A DNA stretch of 64,000 nucleotides from Methanomicrobium antiquum (GCF_029633915.1 NZ_CP091092.1:1240001-1304000); one strand, 5' to 3'. Positions 37,376 to 47,190 are shown, counted from the first letter of the stretch. The notes: generated by a model not told the origin, from the sequence alone. Made by a program: numbers and translations.

Positions 37376-38361
37376 TGAAAGTTGTATTACTTGGATTTGG
37401 ATCTGTTGGAAGAGGTCTTGCAAAAATCATTCATGAAAAAAATCCGGGAATAAAAATAACAGCAGTTGCCGACTCAAAAAGCGGACTTATTGACAACAAC
37501 GGAATAGATATCCCCGCACTCTTTGAAAGAAAAGATAAAACCGGATGCTGTGGTGAGAATAAACTCACTCCTCTTGAAATTCTTGATTTGGCAGAATATG
37601 ACGTACTGATTGAGGTTACACCAACAAATGCAGATACCGGCCAGCCTGCAATTGACTACATAAAATATGCCCTTTCAAGAGGCAAAAGTGTTGTAACCTC
37701 AAACAAAGGGCCGGTTGCGCTAGAATATCAAAATCTTATAAATATTGCCAAAAAAAACAATTGCTCTTTTAGATTTGAGGCAACAGTCTGCGGTGCAATC
37801 CCGATTATCCATGCTCTTGAACACGGACTTGCAGGAAATACAATTGAAAGAATATACGGTGTGTTCAACGGAACATGCAATTATATTTTAACCCGGATGT
37901 CTGATGAAAAACTCACATATCAGCAGGCGCTTTTGGAAGCCCGCGAACTTGGATATGCAGAGGCAGATCCGACATATGATATCAAAGGAATAGATGCGGC
38001 TATAAAACTTGTAATTTTGGCAAACGCAATTTTTGGATTCAACAAGACTTTGAATGATGTAGAGATTACCGGTATTGACAAGATTCCTTCAGATGCACTT
38101 CAGCTTGCCCTTCAGGATGACAAAACAATACGTCTTATCGGAGAGATTGATGCAAAAAAAGAAAGCCTCCGTGTATCTCCAAGAATTCTCCCGCAAAACC
38201 ACACTTTAGTTGTCAGTGATACTCTAAATGCGGTGACGGCAGAAACAGATCTTGCAGGAGCAGTCACTTTTATTGGAAAAGGGGCAGGCTCAGTTGAGAC
38301 TGCAAGTGCTGTTTTGGCAGATCTTCTCTTTATAAGTGAGTGCAATGGCAGGCGTAATTGA
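37375..38361 (+). CDS. hom: Homoserine dehydrogenase
   Basis: Hom reduces aspartate semialdehyde to homoserine for threonine and methionine. The 328 residues show the NAD(P) motif VLLGFGSVGRGLA at the N-terminus, SNKGPVALEY near 115, and the family signature with EATVCGAIPII and GVFNGTCNYILT near 165, then LEARELGYAEADPTYDIKG. It lacks its own ACT domain, and the ACT gene upstream supplies one in trans. The next gene overlaps its end by 17-26 bases. Confidence 0.95.
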   Translation: MKVVLLGFGSVGRGLAKIIHEKNPGIKITAVADSKSGLIDNNGIDIPALFERKDKTGCCGENKLTPLEILDLAEYDVLIEVTPTNADTGQPAIDYIKYALSRGKSVVTSNKGPVALEYQNLINIAKKNNCSFRFEATVCGAIPIIHALEHGLAGNTIERIYGVFNGTCNYILTRMSDEKLTYQQALLEARELGYAEADPTYDIKGIDAAIKLVILANAIFGFNKTLNDVEITGIDKIPSDALQLALQDDKTIRLIGEIDAKKESLRVSPRILPQNHTLVVSDTLNAVTAETDLAGAVTFIGKGAGSVETASAVLADLLFISECNGRRN

Positions 38362-39478
38362 GAAAAGACGGGAATTATTGGAATTGATGAGAGAATGCAC
38401 TCTCAAAAAAGGCTATTTTTCTGTGCATGATATCGAAGAGAAGACACAGATTCCAAGAAGTACTATTCAGGACTGGATTACCCGTCTTATTGATGAAAAC
38501 TGCCTTGTTTTAAAAGAAGAAAAGAGAGGACGCTCTCCTGCAAAGTATGTTACAAAAAGCACAATGCTTCAGACTGCATGCAAACGAATTTTTACTACTG
38601 TTGATGACGACACTGTAGCAATTTTTCATGAGTGCCGAAGCTACGGTTGTGCAGCCTTTTGCAACCACCATCACCTCCTTGCCGGCGGCGGGATTTTCAA
38701 AGCCAGAAGAGAAGGAAATCTTTTAGTTGAATATGCATGCCTTAACAATTCAGATGAAGAAAAAGATATTAAAATCGGCCTTTATCCATCACCTGCTGTC
38801 GGAGTTATTGATGTCAGAAAAAAAGACAATTTTATTGTCCAGAAAATCAGGTGCATAGGCGGTCCTGCATACTCCCTTACCGACATGATGAAAATGGCTG
38901 AAGGTGTCTGCAATATTCACATTACAAACAAAGGAGAACTTGTAGAAGGTGAAGTTTATACAAAGGCAATGTCTCATGTAATAATAGGCATTGATGATAC
39001 AGATACAAAAGACGGAGGCGCAACATTTGCACTGGCACTTGGTCTTTTACAGTATCTTGGAAAACTAAAAGGTGTTATTCCAATATCACACAGGGTTGTA
39101 ATGTTAAACCCAAAGCTTTTGGAATGCACAGCTGGAAATTCATGCAGTTATATTGAACTTGCTGTTATTCCAAAAAATGTCGAGGAGATAAAAAAAATTG
39201 CCGCACGTTTTGTTGAGGATGAATCACTATCTAAAAAATGGGGAATTGCTGTTAAATGCGGATTTAAAATATCAGATAATCTAAGGGATTACGGAATTTG
39301 TATAAGAAAGTCTGTAGTTGATGAGAATTATGCAAGAAAAATTGCAGATAGTGAAAATATCTATGTTAAAGGAAGCAGAGGAATAATTGGTGCACTAGCC
39401 GCCGTCTCACTAAGAGGTCTTGAAAACGATATTCTTCTAAATCCGGAATGTAATGATATTAAGAAAATTTCCAGATAA
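38345..39478 (+). CDS. Winged-helix plus DDTD-domain protein (methanogenesis marker 11-like)
   Basis: About 377 residues. The N-terminus is a winged helix (EKRRELLELMRECTLKKGYFS.., residues 1-70). The middle has ECRSYGCAAFCNHHHLL (a Cys/His-rich patch) and GGPAYSLTDMM. The C-terminal part begins HVIIGIDDTDTKDGGAT, the DDTD motif shared with TiaS and, as I recall, methanogenesis marker protein 11. Function is unknown; nucleotide or RNA binding is possible. ATG 38345 or GTG 38336 both overlap hom, so it is in the ACT-hom operon. Confidence 0.6.
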   Translation: MAGVIEKRRELLELMRECTLKKGYFSVHDIEEKTQIPRSTIQDWITRLIDENCLVLKEEKRGRSPAKYVTKSTMLQTACKRIFTTVDDDTVAIFHECRSYGCAAFCNHHHLLAGGGIFKARREGNLLVEYACLNNSDEEKDIKIGLYPSPAVGVIDVRKKDNFIVQKIRCIGGPAYSLTDMMKMAEGVCNIHITNKGELVEGEVYTKAMSHVIIGIDDTDTKDGGATFALALGLLQYLGKLKGVIPISHRVVMLNPKLLECTAGNSCSYIELAVIPKNVEEIKKIAARFVEDESLSKKWGIAVKCGFKISDNLRDYGICIRKSVVDENYARKIADSENIYVKGSRGIIGALAAVSLRGLENDILLNPECNDIKKISR

Positions 39479-39554
39479 TACTGTCAATTAAAAATCAGAC
39501 TTTAAGAACCAGAGAAATAACTCTTAAAAGTCATTAATGAATAAATGCTTATGT

Positions 39555-39650
39555 TCAAAAACATGTTCAGTTAAGAATGTACATGAAATTCTATTTCATG
39601 TAAGTTTCATGTGAATTACGAAGTAATTTTGATGTAATATTTTTGCTATA
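39555..39650 (-). repeat. Intergenic modular repeat, copy I (diverged)
   Basis: Reverse-orientation copy: CATGAAATTCTATTTCATG palindrome, the hairpin AATTACGAAGTAATT and a GCTAT end on the minus side (TTTTTGCTAT inverted context). Module 1 is absent. Confidence 0.6.
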
Positions 39651-39745
39651 AATTGTTGCATTCGTAAATATTTTAGTAATAAAATTGTTCAGACATAAAT
39701 GTTTCAAACCAATAATAATCAGAGAAAATTAGTTTAGAGAGGAAT

Positions 39746-41155
39746 ATGAATTTTTTTAGTGACGAAACAAAAAAACCTGCGCCTGTATTCGATGTCTTCA
39801 ATGTATATTTTGATATGATATATGAGCCGACAATGCACATTCTTCTGGAATTTGACGGCAGACTTAATGAAAAATTATTTCATGAAGCTCTTATCCGCTA
39901 TATTGAGTCCGACCCTTACCTTTCATCACAGTTTATAGAAATTAATAAAGAATTTTTCTGGAAGAAAATTTCAGAATCTAAAATCAAAGATTGCTTCTTT
40001 TTAAAAGAGAATTCCGGAGATGCCAAAGATATTTTTGAGTCTGCCCTTCCGCCTCTGGATGTATATTCAGGACCGCAGATTAGAGGTATTATATACAGGA
40101 ATAATTCACAGGATTTCATTTTATTATCATGTCATCATGGCTTTTGCGATGCAGGCGGCCTTAAATTAATGGCAAAAGAGCTGTTTTCAGTATATAAAAA
40201 ACTAATAGTAAATCCACAATACAGGCCAGAATATAAGGGATGGTATTACAGAGGAACAGAAAAAATAGTAAAAGACTTCTCTGAAAATTATCTTAAAATT
40301 GTCCGTGAAAACGAAAAGCCATTCTCTGATAAATGGGCATTTCCGTATGAAAAGAAAGGACGTGGTACTCCAAAAACAGCTTTAAGAACACTTAATCCAA
40401 AAAGACTTGAAAAAATAAAAGAATTTGGAAAAAACAATAATGCAACAGTAAATGACATAATAATTGGTGCATTTTTTCTTGCACTTCTAAAGATTAATTC
40501 GTGTAATTCAGAAAAGGGATATGAAAAATCCATACTGACATCTGCCGACATTAGAAAATATTATGGAAAAGATAAAGAAAATTATCCTGTAAATCTCTCT
40601 GTTGCCTTTGAATTGTCTCTTTATGCAAAACAATCATCTGAGCTTAAAGATATAATTAACCAGATAACAAAAATTACAAAAAATTTAAAATCAGGAGATT
40701 TGGGTCTTGGATGTATCATATTTTATGAGGATATATTTTTGAAGGGAAGTTCATTTATAAAAAATTTCTTTGAAAATATGATATTATCTTATGATAAGAC
40801 AAATTTTAAAAATCCGGTCTTTTCAAATATTGGTATAATAAATAATGAGGATTTTTCAGATATTCCAAAAACATCCGATGCCGGTTTTAATGAATCTCAT
40901 ATTGAAGATAAATCTAAAACAAATGATTTGTGTAACATTTCATGCAGAAAAGACTCTGATATTTATAAAAAATCCTTTCTTAATGTTAAAAATGCCTGGT
41001 TTCTTCCTGTCATATGCTGGCCACCCGGGTTTTTAATGACAGTTTCCACATTTAAAAATTCTTTGTCTCTTATCTGCGGCTATGAACAGGGCCCGTACTC
41101 TAAAGAAAAAATTGAGGATTTTTTAGAGTATGTAGATGATATTCTTCCAAAATGA
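39746..41155 (+). CDS. Condensation-fold acyltransferase-like protein
   Basis: A 469-residue protein of the CoA-dependent acyltransferase/NRPS-condensation fold. The catalytic motif HHGFCDAGG (HHxxxDxGG) lies near residue 130, and an NDIIIGAFFLALL helix follows near 235. Related stand-alone enzymes include alcohol acetyltransferases and mycolipid acyltransferases. No thiolation or adenylation domains are nearby, so the substrate is unknown. Residues about 320-400 are rich in Lys/Asp and poorly conserved looking. Its start lies behind AGAGAGG. Confidence 0.72.
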   Translation: MNFFSDETKKPAPVFDVFNVYFDMIYEPTMHILLEFDGRLNEKLFHEALIRYIESDPYLSSQFIEINKEFFWKKISESKIKDCFFLKENSGDAKDIFESALPPLDVYSGPQIRGIIYRNNSQDFILLSCHHGFCDAGGLKLMAKELFSVYKKLIVNPQYRPEYKGWYYRGTEKIVKDFSENYLKIVRENEKPFSDKWAFPYEKKGRGTPKTALRTLNPKRLEKIKEFGKNNNATVNDIIIGAFFLALLKINSCNSEKGYEKSILTSADIRKYYGKDKENYPVNLSVAFELSLYAKQSSELKDIINQITKITKNLKSGDLGLGCIIFYEDIFLKGSSFIKNFFENMILSYDKTNFKNPVFSNIGIINNEDFSDIPKTSDAGFNESHIEDKSKTNDLCNISCRKDSDIYKKSFLNVKNAWFLPVICWPPGFLMTVSTFKNSLSLICGYEQGPYSKEKIEDFLEYVDDILPK

Positions 41156-41201
41156 AAAAAAAAATAATAGATTTAATAATCAGAAAATAAAATTCATATT
41201 T

Positions 41202-41693
41202 ATGTGCGATGATGCAGGAGTGAAGGAATTCATCTCTCTTCTTTACAATAGTGATAAAACAATCAGACAAAATGCTACAAAATCTCTTGTTGAATGCAGA
41301 CAAAAATCAGTTTTGCCGCTTTTAAACATACTTGACGATCCGGACTGGGTTGTCAGGTACAGAGCGGCAGAAGCACTGGGTCTTATAAAGGATGCACGGG
41401 CAGTAAATCCTCTTACACGAAAATTGAAGGACTCAAAAGATCACGTCCGTTATATGGCGGCTAAAGGGCTTGGATTTTTTCAGGATAAGGAACTTTCTTT
41501 CTCATTAATTCCCCTTCTTCGTGATGAAAACGAATATGTAAGACGGATTACCGCTGTTTCACTTGGAAATATGGGTGGAAATATTGCATACAAATATCTA
41601 ATAAAATCGGTTGAAACAGAACAAAACACAAAAACAAAAGAAGCAATGGCTGAAGCAATACAAAAATTAAAGTTGAAATCAACTCAGATCTAA
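41202..41693 (+). CDS. HEAT-repeat (PBS-lyase type) protein
   Basis: About 163 residues made of four to five HEAT repeats with the pattern V.PLLNILDDPDWVVRYRAAEALGLIKDARAV. Such proteins act as scaffolds or in bilin attachment; in archaea they are mostly of unknown role. I take ATG 41202 (MCDDAGVKEF), since upstream in-frame sequence is A/T-rich and overlaps the end of the preceding gene by a few bases. The gene follows the condensation-fold protein by 46 bases and may be co-transcribed with it. Confidence 0.8.
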   Translation: MCDDAGVKEFISLLYNSDKTIRQNATKSLVECRQKSVLPLLNILDDPDWVVRYRAAEALGLIKDARAVNPLTRKLKDSKDHVRYMAAKGLGFFQDKELSFSLIPLLRDENEYVRRITAVSLGNMGGNIAYKYLIKSVETEQNTKTKEAMAEAIQKLKLKSTQI

Positions 41694-41713
41694 AAAAAAT
41701 CAGATTTATAATT

Positions 41714-41774
41714 TAAGTTACTTCGTAACTTACATGAGAGTGTTGTATGAGAAAAAAATATCATGAACGTTTTA
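41714..41774 (+). repeat. Intergenic modular repeat, copy J (module 2)
   Basis: Forward module 2 only: AAGTTACTTCGTAACTTACA, then TATGAGAAAAAAATATCATG and AACGTTTT. Lies between two convergent genes (HEAT protein, surE). Confidence 0.75.
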
Positions 41775-41815
41775 ATAGAAAAATTAAGAAATATGAATTG
41801 AAAATTTCAATCAAT

Positions 41816-42598
41816 CTATATCTCAAAAATTTCTTTTATCTCATTAAGACCTTTGTATGATGTTGAGTCAAGAGTTATAGGGGTTATTGATATGTTTCCT
41901 TTAGAGATTGAGTTTACATCTGTTCCTTTTGGTGCATTTTCATAAAGCGGGCCGTTAATCCAGAAATATGGCCTTCCACGCGGGTCAAGCCTTTTTTCAA
42001 CGCCGGTTTCAAACAACTTTTCTGCCAGATGCGTTACTTCATACTTTCCCAAAAATGTCTTTGGAATATTTACATTTATCACATCACTGGATTCAGGAAA
42101 CCCGTTTTTTAGAAGTTTTCTGCAGATATCAATTATTGCTTTTTTTGACTCTTCAAAATCAAGAGTTATATATTTCGGATCATCAAATTTGTCTCCCTGG
42201 TCTTCGACCTGAAGAGAAAATGCAACCGCCGGAACGCCATGATTTGCGGCCTCAAGCGCGGCGCCGATTGTTCCTGAAGTCATCACTGATTCAAAGGACA
42301 AATTTTCTCCTATGTTTACTCCGGATACTACAAGATCAGGATTTATCTTTAGTGCAAAAAGTCCGATGATGACAGAATCTGTAGGTTTTCCTCCAACAGA
42401 ATATGCTTCTTTCCCGTTAATCTGCACTTTATTCGCTCTTATCGGTTCAAAAATTGAAATAGATCTGCCAACAGCACTCTGCTGTGTAGATGGTGCGACA
42501 ACAGTTACATCCGCAAATGTTGTTAAGGCCTCATAAGCCGCCCACAGGCCTTCTGATGTAACACCGTCATCGTTTGTAAGAAGAATTTTTGGTCTCAT
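41816..42598 (-). CDS. surE: 5'/3'-nucleotidase SurE
   Basis: SurE is a metal-dependent phosphatase for nucleoside 5'- and 3'-monophosphates. The 260 residues start PKILLTNDDGVTSEGL with the metal-binding D10 and D11, then SAVGRSISIFEPIR, VVSGVNIGENLS, the conserved YSGTIGAALEAA-type stretch (here TSGTIGAALEAANHG) and NVNIPKT. A single gene, diverging from the CARDB protein. Confidence 0.94.
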   Translation of the reverse strand: MRPKILLTNDDGVTSEGLWAAYEALTTFADVTVVAPSTQQSAVGRSISIFEPIRANKVQINGKEAYSVGGKPTDSVIIGLFALKINPDLVVSGVNIGENLSFESVMTSGTIGAALEAANHGVPAVAFSLQVEDQGDKFDDPKYITLDFEESKKAIIDICRKLLKNGFPESSDVINVNIPKTFLGKYEVTHLAEKLFETGVEKRLDPRGRPYFWINGPLYENAPKGTDVNSISKGNISITPITLDSTSYKGLNEIKEIFEI

Positions 42599-42723
42599 AA
42601 ATTTGTCCTTTTATTATATCCAACTCTCTTCTAAGAATATTTTTTTAATATCTTTTCAGGATTTTAATATCTTAAGATTTCGGATATTAAAGAATAAAGC
42701 ATTAATGCTGGTTAAAGGTTTTT

Positions 42724-42839
42724 AAAAAAAAGTCCATGAAATTTATTTCATGTAAAAATTTCATGTAAAAAACGCAGGATTAGCGTTTTTCATCAGACAA
42801 AATGATGAAAGTCTTTTTGGAATTTTGACTTTTATAGCA
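42724..42839 (-). repeat. Intergenic modular repeat, copy K (shortened)
   Basis: Reverse orientation: AAAGTCCATGAAATTTATTT, TTTCATGTAAAAAACGCAGGA, then CATCAGACAAAATGATGAAAG and the terminal GACTTTTATAGCA. Module 2 has lost its GTTAC hairpin. It lies in the divergent spacer of surE and the CARDB protein; the rest of the spacer has no gene. Confidence 0.75.
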
Positions 42840-42943
42840 ACATTAATGAAAAAAAAGATATTTTAAAACCTAACTTTTCAGACATTTTTAGACAAGTATA
42901 ATATCCTTTGCTTATATACAAAAAGGTTAGTTGTGTGATTTCC

Positions 42944-44314
42944 ATGTCTGAGAAATATAATATAAAAACATGGTTTGCGGTTTTGGTTTTTGCTTTAATC
43001 TTAACAGTGCCGGCAGTATCAGCCGGAGATTATTATTATTCGCTTGATAAACCTGTTTTTTCACCTGAAGGTCTTATCTTAAACGGATTTACAGTATCAG
43101 CAGAATCTCCTGATATTTTTGTAGGGGATGAAATAACTGCAAAATATCTGCTTTATTATGAATCGACTATATACAACCAGCTTGTAATCGATCAACCTGG
43201 CGGTCTTTATTTTGATTTAACTGACCCTGATGGAAATACAAACAGATTAGGCCAGAATTATGTTGGAAAAACAATAGAACCTGGTGATTATTACAGTATA
43301 ACAGAAAAATTTGTGCCTGACCGTCCCGGCATATGGAAAATTTCACCTGCATACAGAGTTATCCCCGGAAGCGGAAGCAATAAAAAATCCAGTCCTGATA
43401 ACTGGAATACAGTAGAAATTGTTGTGAAAGGCATTGAAGCACCAAAGCCTGATCTTGTAATAGAATCAATGAAAGCTGATTTTAATCTGGAAAATGGTGT
43501 TATCTCCAAAATATCATATACAATAAAAAATATTGGAGAAGCTGACTCTGAATCAAGCAAATCAGTCTTTTTCACAGACGGCGCTAAAAACGGTACAGAA
43601 AGCAGTGTGGGATTCCTCCCTGCCGGTGAGAGTATAACTATTTTTGAGCCTGTCAATCTAAAATACACAGGGAGCACTACTCTAATTGAAGGATATGCTG
43701 ACTATTACAAACAGATTGATGAGTCAGATGAAAATAATAATTTATTTGATATAATCCTTGAAAACCCGTCTTCTGACAAAACACAGGAAATTACAGTCAC
43801 AAAAGACACAACTGAAACAACAACACAAGCTTCTATTAATTCTGAAAAAACAATCTCTGAAAATCAAAATTACAATTCATATTGTCCGGCACCGGATTGT
43901 TGTAATGTCTGTTTCATCTGTGGTGTAATTGGTCTTTTATCAATTCTTTTATGTGTTTTATCATTCACTCTCGGATATTATTACGGCCTTAACAAAAACT
44001 GTGAACGCGAAGTCCGCTGGTTTAGATCAAAAATAGATGTCTTAAAATCAAATTCAATATCAAACAAACAATCTGTACCGGAAGATGACGATATTGCCGA
44101 AAAAATGGAAGAAAAACTGGAACGGGCGATAAAAGATCTTAAAGACGGCAAAAAAGAAGATGAAAGCGTTGATAAATTAAAAGAAGATATAAGTGTCGAA
44201 AAGTCAGATGAATCAGAAAGCAACAAAGACGATAATAAAAATTCTGATAAAAATGAAAAACCAGATGCTTCATCTGATAAAAAAAGCGATACCGGGAAAA
44301 ATAAAAAGAAATGA
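42944..44314 (+). CDS. CARDB-type surface protein with charged cytoplasmic tail
   Basis: About 456 residues: a signal-like segment (WFAVLVFALILTVPAVSA), an extracellular beta domain (about 22-170), a CARDB domain (about 180-275; VIESMKADFNLENGVISKISYTIKNIG), a Thr-rich linker, a Cys-rich patch (CPAPDCCNVCFICG) leading into one membrane segment (VIGLLSILLCVLSFTLGYYYG), and about 100 cytoplasmic residues very rich in Lys, Asp, Glu and Ser. It may bind partners on the inner face through the charged tail; function unknown. ATG 42944 gives the cleanest signal peptide. Confidence 0.75.
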   Translation: MSEKYNIKTWFAVLVFALILTVPAVSAGDYYYSLDKPVFSPEGLILNGFTVSAESPDIFVGDEITAKYLLYYESTIYNQLVIDQPGGLYFDLTDPDGNTNRLGQNYVGKTIEPGDYYSITEKFVPDRPGIWKISPAYRVIPGSGSNKKSSPDNWNTVEIVVKGIEAPKPDLVIESMKADFNLENGVISKISYTIKNIGEADSESSKSVFFTDGAKNGTESSVGFLPAGESITIFEPVNLKYTGSTTLIEGYADYYKQIDESDENNNLFDIILENPSSDKTQEITVTKDTTETTTQASINSEKTISENQNYNSYCPAPDCCNVCFICGVIGLLSILLCVLSFTLGYYYGLNKNCEREVRWFRSKIDVLKSNSISNKQSVPEDDDIAEKMEEKLERAIKDLKDGKKEDESVDKLKEDISVEKSDESESNKDDNKNSDKNEKPDASSDKKSDTGKNKKK

Positions 44315-44380
44315 AAAAAGTGCAGATAATACCTTTTAAATTTAATTTTTATTTATTTTTATTTGATTGTTTTTCAATTT

Positions 44381-44540
44381 GAGTTCACTTCTCTTTTTTA
44401 TTTAAGTTACTTCTTTATTTGAGTTCACTTCTCTTTTTTATTTAAGTAACTTCTTTATTTGAGTTCACTTCTCTTTTTTATTTAAGTAAATTCTTTATTT
44501 GAGTTCACTTCTCTTTTTTATTTAAGTAACTTCTTTATTG
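44381..44540. repeat. Tandem array of a 40-bp unit, four copies
   Basis: Four copies, each exactly 40 bp, starting at 44381, 44421, 44461 and 44501. The unit opens GAGTTCACTTCTCTTTTTTA and its second half reads TTTAAGTAACTTCTTTATTT, with single-base variants only at GTTAC/GTAAC/GTAAA. It is pyrimidine-rich on this strand and ends 65 bases before mfnD. Either a promoter-region expansion or a simple slippage array. Confidence 0.92.
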
Positions 44541-44605
44541 ATTTTTAAAAATATGATGGTCTCAATCGTTATCCTCATGTGCATTAAAGTCTAAAAATTA
44601 TACAG

Positions 44606-45499
44606 ATGAAGGCACTAATTGCCGAATATACAGTATTCAATGAATCAGACCTTGCACCTGAAGGCGCCTGCATGCTAAAAACTCTAAGTGAGAGTTTTTT
44701 GCGTTTGGGCTACGAAGTAGTCTCTCCAAAAAAAAGCGATGATTTTGGAGAGGAATTAAAGCGGCTTTCACCGGATTGTGATGTAGGTCTTGTAATAGCA
44801 CCCGATGATATTCTCTCACGTTTCACCAAAATAATAGAGGACAACACAAGAAATATTGGATGCGGAAGCCTGAATATTGCATTATGTTCTAATAAACGCC
44901 GGACAGGTGCGATTTTATCTTCAAACGGAATTGATGTTCCAAAAGAGATAAATGAAGGCATAAGGCTGATAAAAAAAATAGAAGGTGTTGACTCACAAAA
45001 CATGCGTCTTTCTGACGAACCCTTAGGAGAGGGAGAATTTGGACAGGAGTTTATCGAAGGCGAAAATATAAGTGTCAGTCTGGTAGGAGGAAGAGTTACA
45101 GGCGATACCTGCCTTTCATTCAGCGGCAAAAGACCTCTTGTATTATCTGTAAACCGCCAGTACATAAAACGGGTCGGGAACAAATTCAGCTATCATGGCG
45201 GAGAAACACCCGTTCTTCATCCAAGATCTGATGAAATAATAAAAACGGCAATTAAGTGTCTTGATATTTTGGGATGCCAGGGATACACAGGTGTTGATAT
45301 GGTTGTATCAGATGACAGAATCTGTGTCGTTGATGTAAACCCTCGTCCTACTACGAGCCTTGTTGGAATTTGCAGTATTATGAAAGAAGAGATTGCCGAA
45401 ATTTTAGTTGAAGCATCAAAAGGGAATGTTTTCGATAAGGTTCACTTAGATGGCAAAGTATCATTCAACACAAAAGGGGAGGTCACAAAAATTGAATGA
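44606..45499 (+). CDS. mfnD: Tyramine-L-glutamate ligase (methanofuran synthesis)
   Basis: MfnD joins glutamate to tyramine in methanofuran synthesis. The 297-residue ATP-grasp protein begins MKALIAEYTVFNESDLAPEG and contains CGSLNIALCSNKRRTGAIL, FGQEFIEGENISVSLVGG, YHGGETPVLHP and the metal site VVDVNPRPTTSLVG. It overlaps the next gene, another methanofuran gene, by 6 bases, which strengthens the call. An ATP-grasp from another amino-acid-ligase group is the alternative but unlikely. Confidence 0.9.
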   Translation: MKALIAEYTVFNESDLAPEGACMLKTLSESFLRLGYEVVSPKKSDDFGEELKRLSPDCDVGLVIAPDDILSRFTKIIEDNTRNIGCGSLNIALCSNKRRTGAILSSNGIDVPKEINEGIRLIKKIEGVDSQNMRLSDEPLGEGEFGQEFIEGENISVSLVGGRVTGDTCLSFSGKRPLVLSVNRQYIKRVGNKFSYHGGETPVLHPRSDEIIKTAIKCLDILGCQGYTGVDMVVSDDRICVVDVNPRPTTSLVGICSIMKEEIAEILVEASKGNVFDKVHLDGKVSFNTKGEVTKIE

Positions 45500-46427
45500 T
45501 ATTATTGGAATAGATGTGGGCGGCGCTAACCTGAAAATATTCAATGGAAAATCTGTTGCAATTCACTACTGTCCAATGTGGCAGAAAGCTCCGTTAAAAG
45601 AGCTCTTAATGGAGTATTCCGGAAAAAAAGCCGCTGTTGTTATGAGCGGGGAGCTTGCAGACGGCTTTTTAAGAAAAACAGAGGGTATTGAATTTATCTT
45701 TAACTCAGTAAAAGCCGCAATTCCTGACTCTTTGTTTTATGGAACAGACGGAAATTTTCATGACAAACCCGTATCATCACTTGCCGCGGCAAACTGGTTT
45801 GCATCCGCTGATTATCTAAGGGGAATCTATGAAGATAGTCTGCTTATTGACTTTGGAAGTACAACAACCGATATTATACCTCTGAACTCTTTTGATTCAC
45901 TTAAAGGAATGACTGATCTCGACCGACTGAGAAACGGCTATCTCGTCTATACAGGCACGCTTAGGAGCACAATCCCGTCTCTTTTAAGAACAGTCAATGT
46001 TTGCGGACATGAAACACTTGTGAGCAGTGAATACTTTTCCCAAAGCGCCGATGCACATCTTGTTCTTGGAAATATTACCTGTGAGGACTATACAACACCT
46101 ACTCCGGACGGTGCAGAGGTATCAGTTGATGCATCATTGCAGAGGCTTTCAAGGGTTGTATGCTCGGATTTGGATGAGATTGGAAAGGCCGGTGCTTTAG
46201 AGATTGCAGATGCATTTTACAATGAACAGATGAATCTGATAAAAAAATATGCAGATAAGGCAATTGAGAAGACAAATTCTAAAGGTATTATTGTAGCAGG
46301 AATAGGATCACATATAATATCAGATTTTTTTGGATGCATTGATCTTGGAGTGGAAAAAAATATGTTTTCTGATGCTTTGCCTGCCCGTGCTGTATATGAG
46401 GTGTCAAAACGAACAGGTATCTTCTGA
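45494..46427 (+). CDS. mfnF: Methanofuran-precursor coupling enzyme MfnF
   Basis: MfnF joins the furan and the glutamyl-tyramine halves of methanofuran. The 310-residue protein has the ASKHA-like ATPase fold, recognisable by IIGIDVGGANLKIFNG at the N-terminus, LLIDFGSTTTDIIPL near 130 and GIIVAGIGSHIISDFFG near 280 (hydantoinase/oxoprolinase-related, COG1548). The start is TTG 45494 behind GGGGAGGT, overlapping mfnD; an upstream in-frame ATG would run through mfnD in another frame. Confidence 0.9.
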
Positions 46428-46453
46428 GCATAATTATTCTTTTAGGCTCTATT

Positions 46454-46642
46454 GTGGCATCTTTAATATTCATACTATTAGGTCTGCCATTCTTGTTCAT
46501 CTTTTTCTTACTACCTTTAATTCCATTTTTAAAAAGCAATAAAAAACAAAAATACTGCCCCCTCTGCGGTTTTTGTACTTCAGGCGATGAAATATACTGT
46601 CCTTATGACAAAACACCCCTTATTTTTTCTGATTCAGAATAA
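46454..46642 (+). CDS. Small membrane protein with C-terminal zinc ribbon
   Basis: A 62-residue protein: one long hydrophobic segment (SLIFILLGLPFLFIFFLLPLIPFL) and then a short zinc ribbon, CPLC...CPYD (about residues 37-53), with an extra Cys. It starts at GTG 46454, 26 bases after mfnF; upstream in-frame ATA codons exist. Function unknown. The zinc-ribbon membrane theme recurs in the operon at 47-52 kb, but no link is shown. Confidence 0.6.
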   Translation: MASLIFILLGLPFLFIFFLLPLIPFLKSNKKQKYCPLCGFCTSGDEIYCPYDKTPLIFSDSE

Positions 46643-46818
46643 TCAAAATTATATTCCTGAAACAAGGGTTCAATATACTTTTTTATAAACGTTCAAAAAA
46701 TATTCCGGAAAGTTTTTTTTTTCACAGCCACTCGCTCTGAAATTTATTTTAAAAATCAATAATCTGACTTAAATCTGCCAAAATTGATAAATAATTGTTT
46801 AATCTAGTATTGTTCATT

Positions 46819-47028
46819 ATGGGAATCATTGATTTTCTGAAAGGAATAAAAATCACCATCGGAAGCGGCGGCAGTTCAGGTAACAAAAATGACGATTATT
46901 ATCATAATAAAGATCCTGAAATTGTGAGAGATTCTAAAGGATCAGATGATGATTACAAAGAATCTGCTGAGTCACCAGACGAATATGACTACTCGGATGA
47001 TGATGATTCGGGCTCAGATGATGATTGA
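46819..47028 (+). CDS. Small acidic low-complexity protein
   Basis: A 69-residue protein beginning MGIIDFLKGIKITIGSGGSSG and ending in an Asp/Ser/Tyr-rich tail (DYSDDDDSGSDDD). I do not recognise it. The start is ATG 46819. The short hydrophobic N-terminus and acidic disordered tail suggest a binding peptide rather than an enzyme. Coding is plausible but not certain. Confidence 0.45.
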   Translation: MGIIDFLKGIKITIGSGGSSGNKNDDYYHNKDPEIVRDSKGSDDDYKESAESPDEYDYSDDDDSGSDDD

Positions 47029-47190
47029 TTAAAATCTTAAATTTTTATTTTAATCGGCTGTTTTTGATTTAGTCAGCTATTTTTTTATTTAATCAGCTTT
47101 CTTTTAATTTAAACAATAATTGAATGTGTAATTGTATCTAAAACCTAAAAAAAAGTAAAAACGGGTTAAATTTGTTTATCTTAACTTCAC

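Noticed and set aside
44381-44540. Tandem 40-bp units as a CRISPR array
   Set aside because: Whole 40-bp units repeat, so there are no variable spacers.
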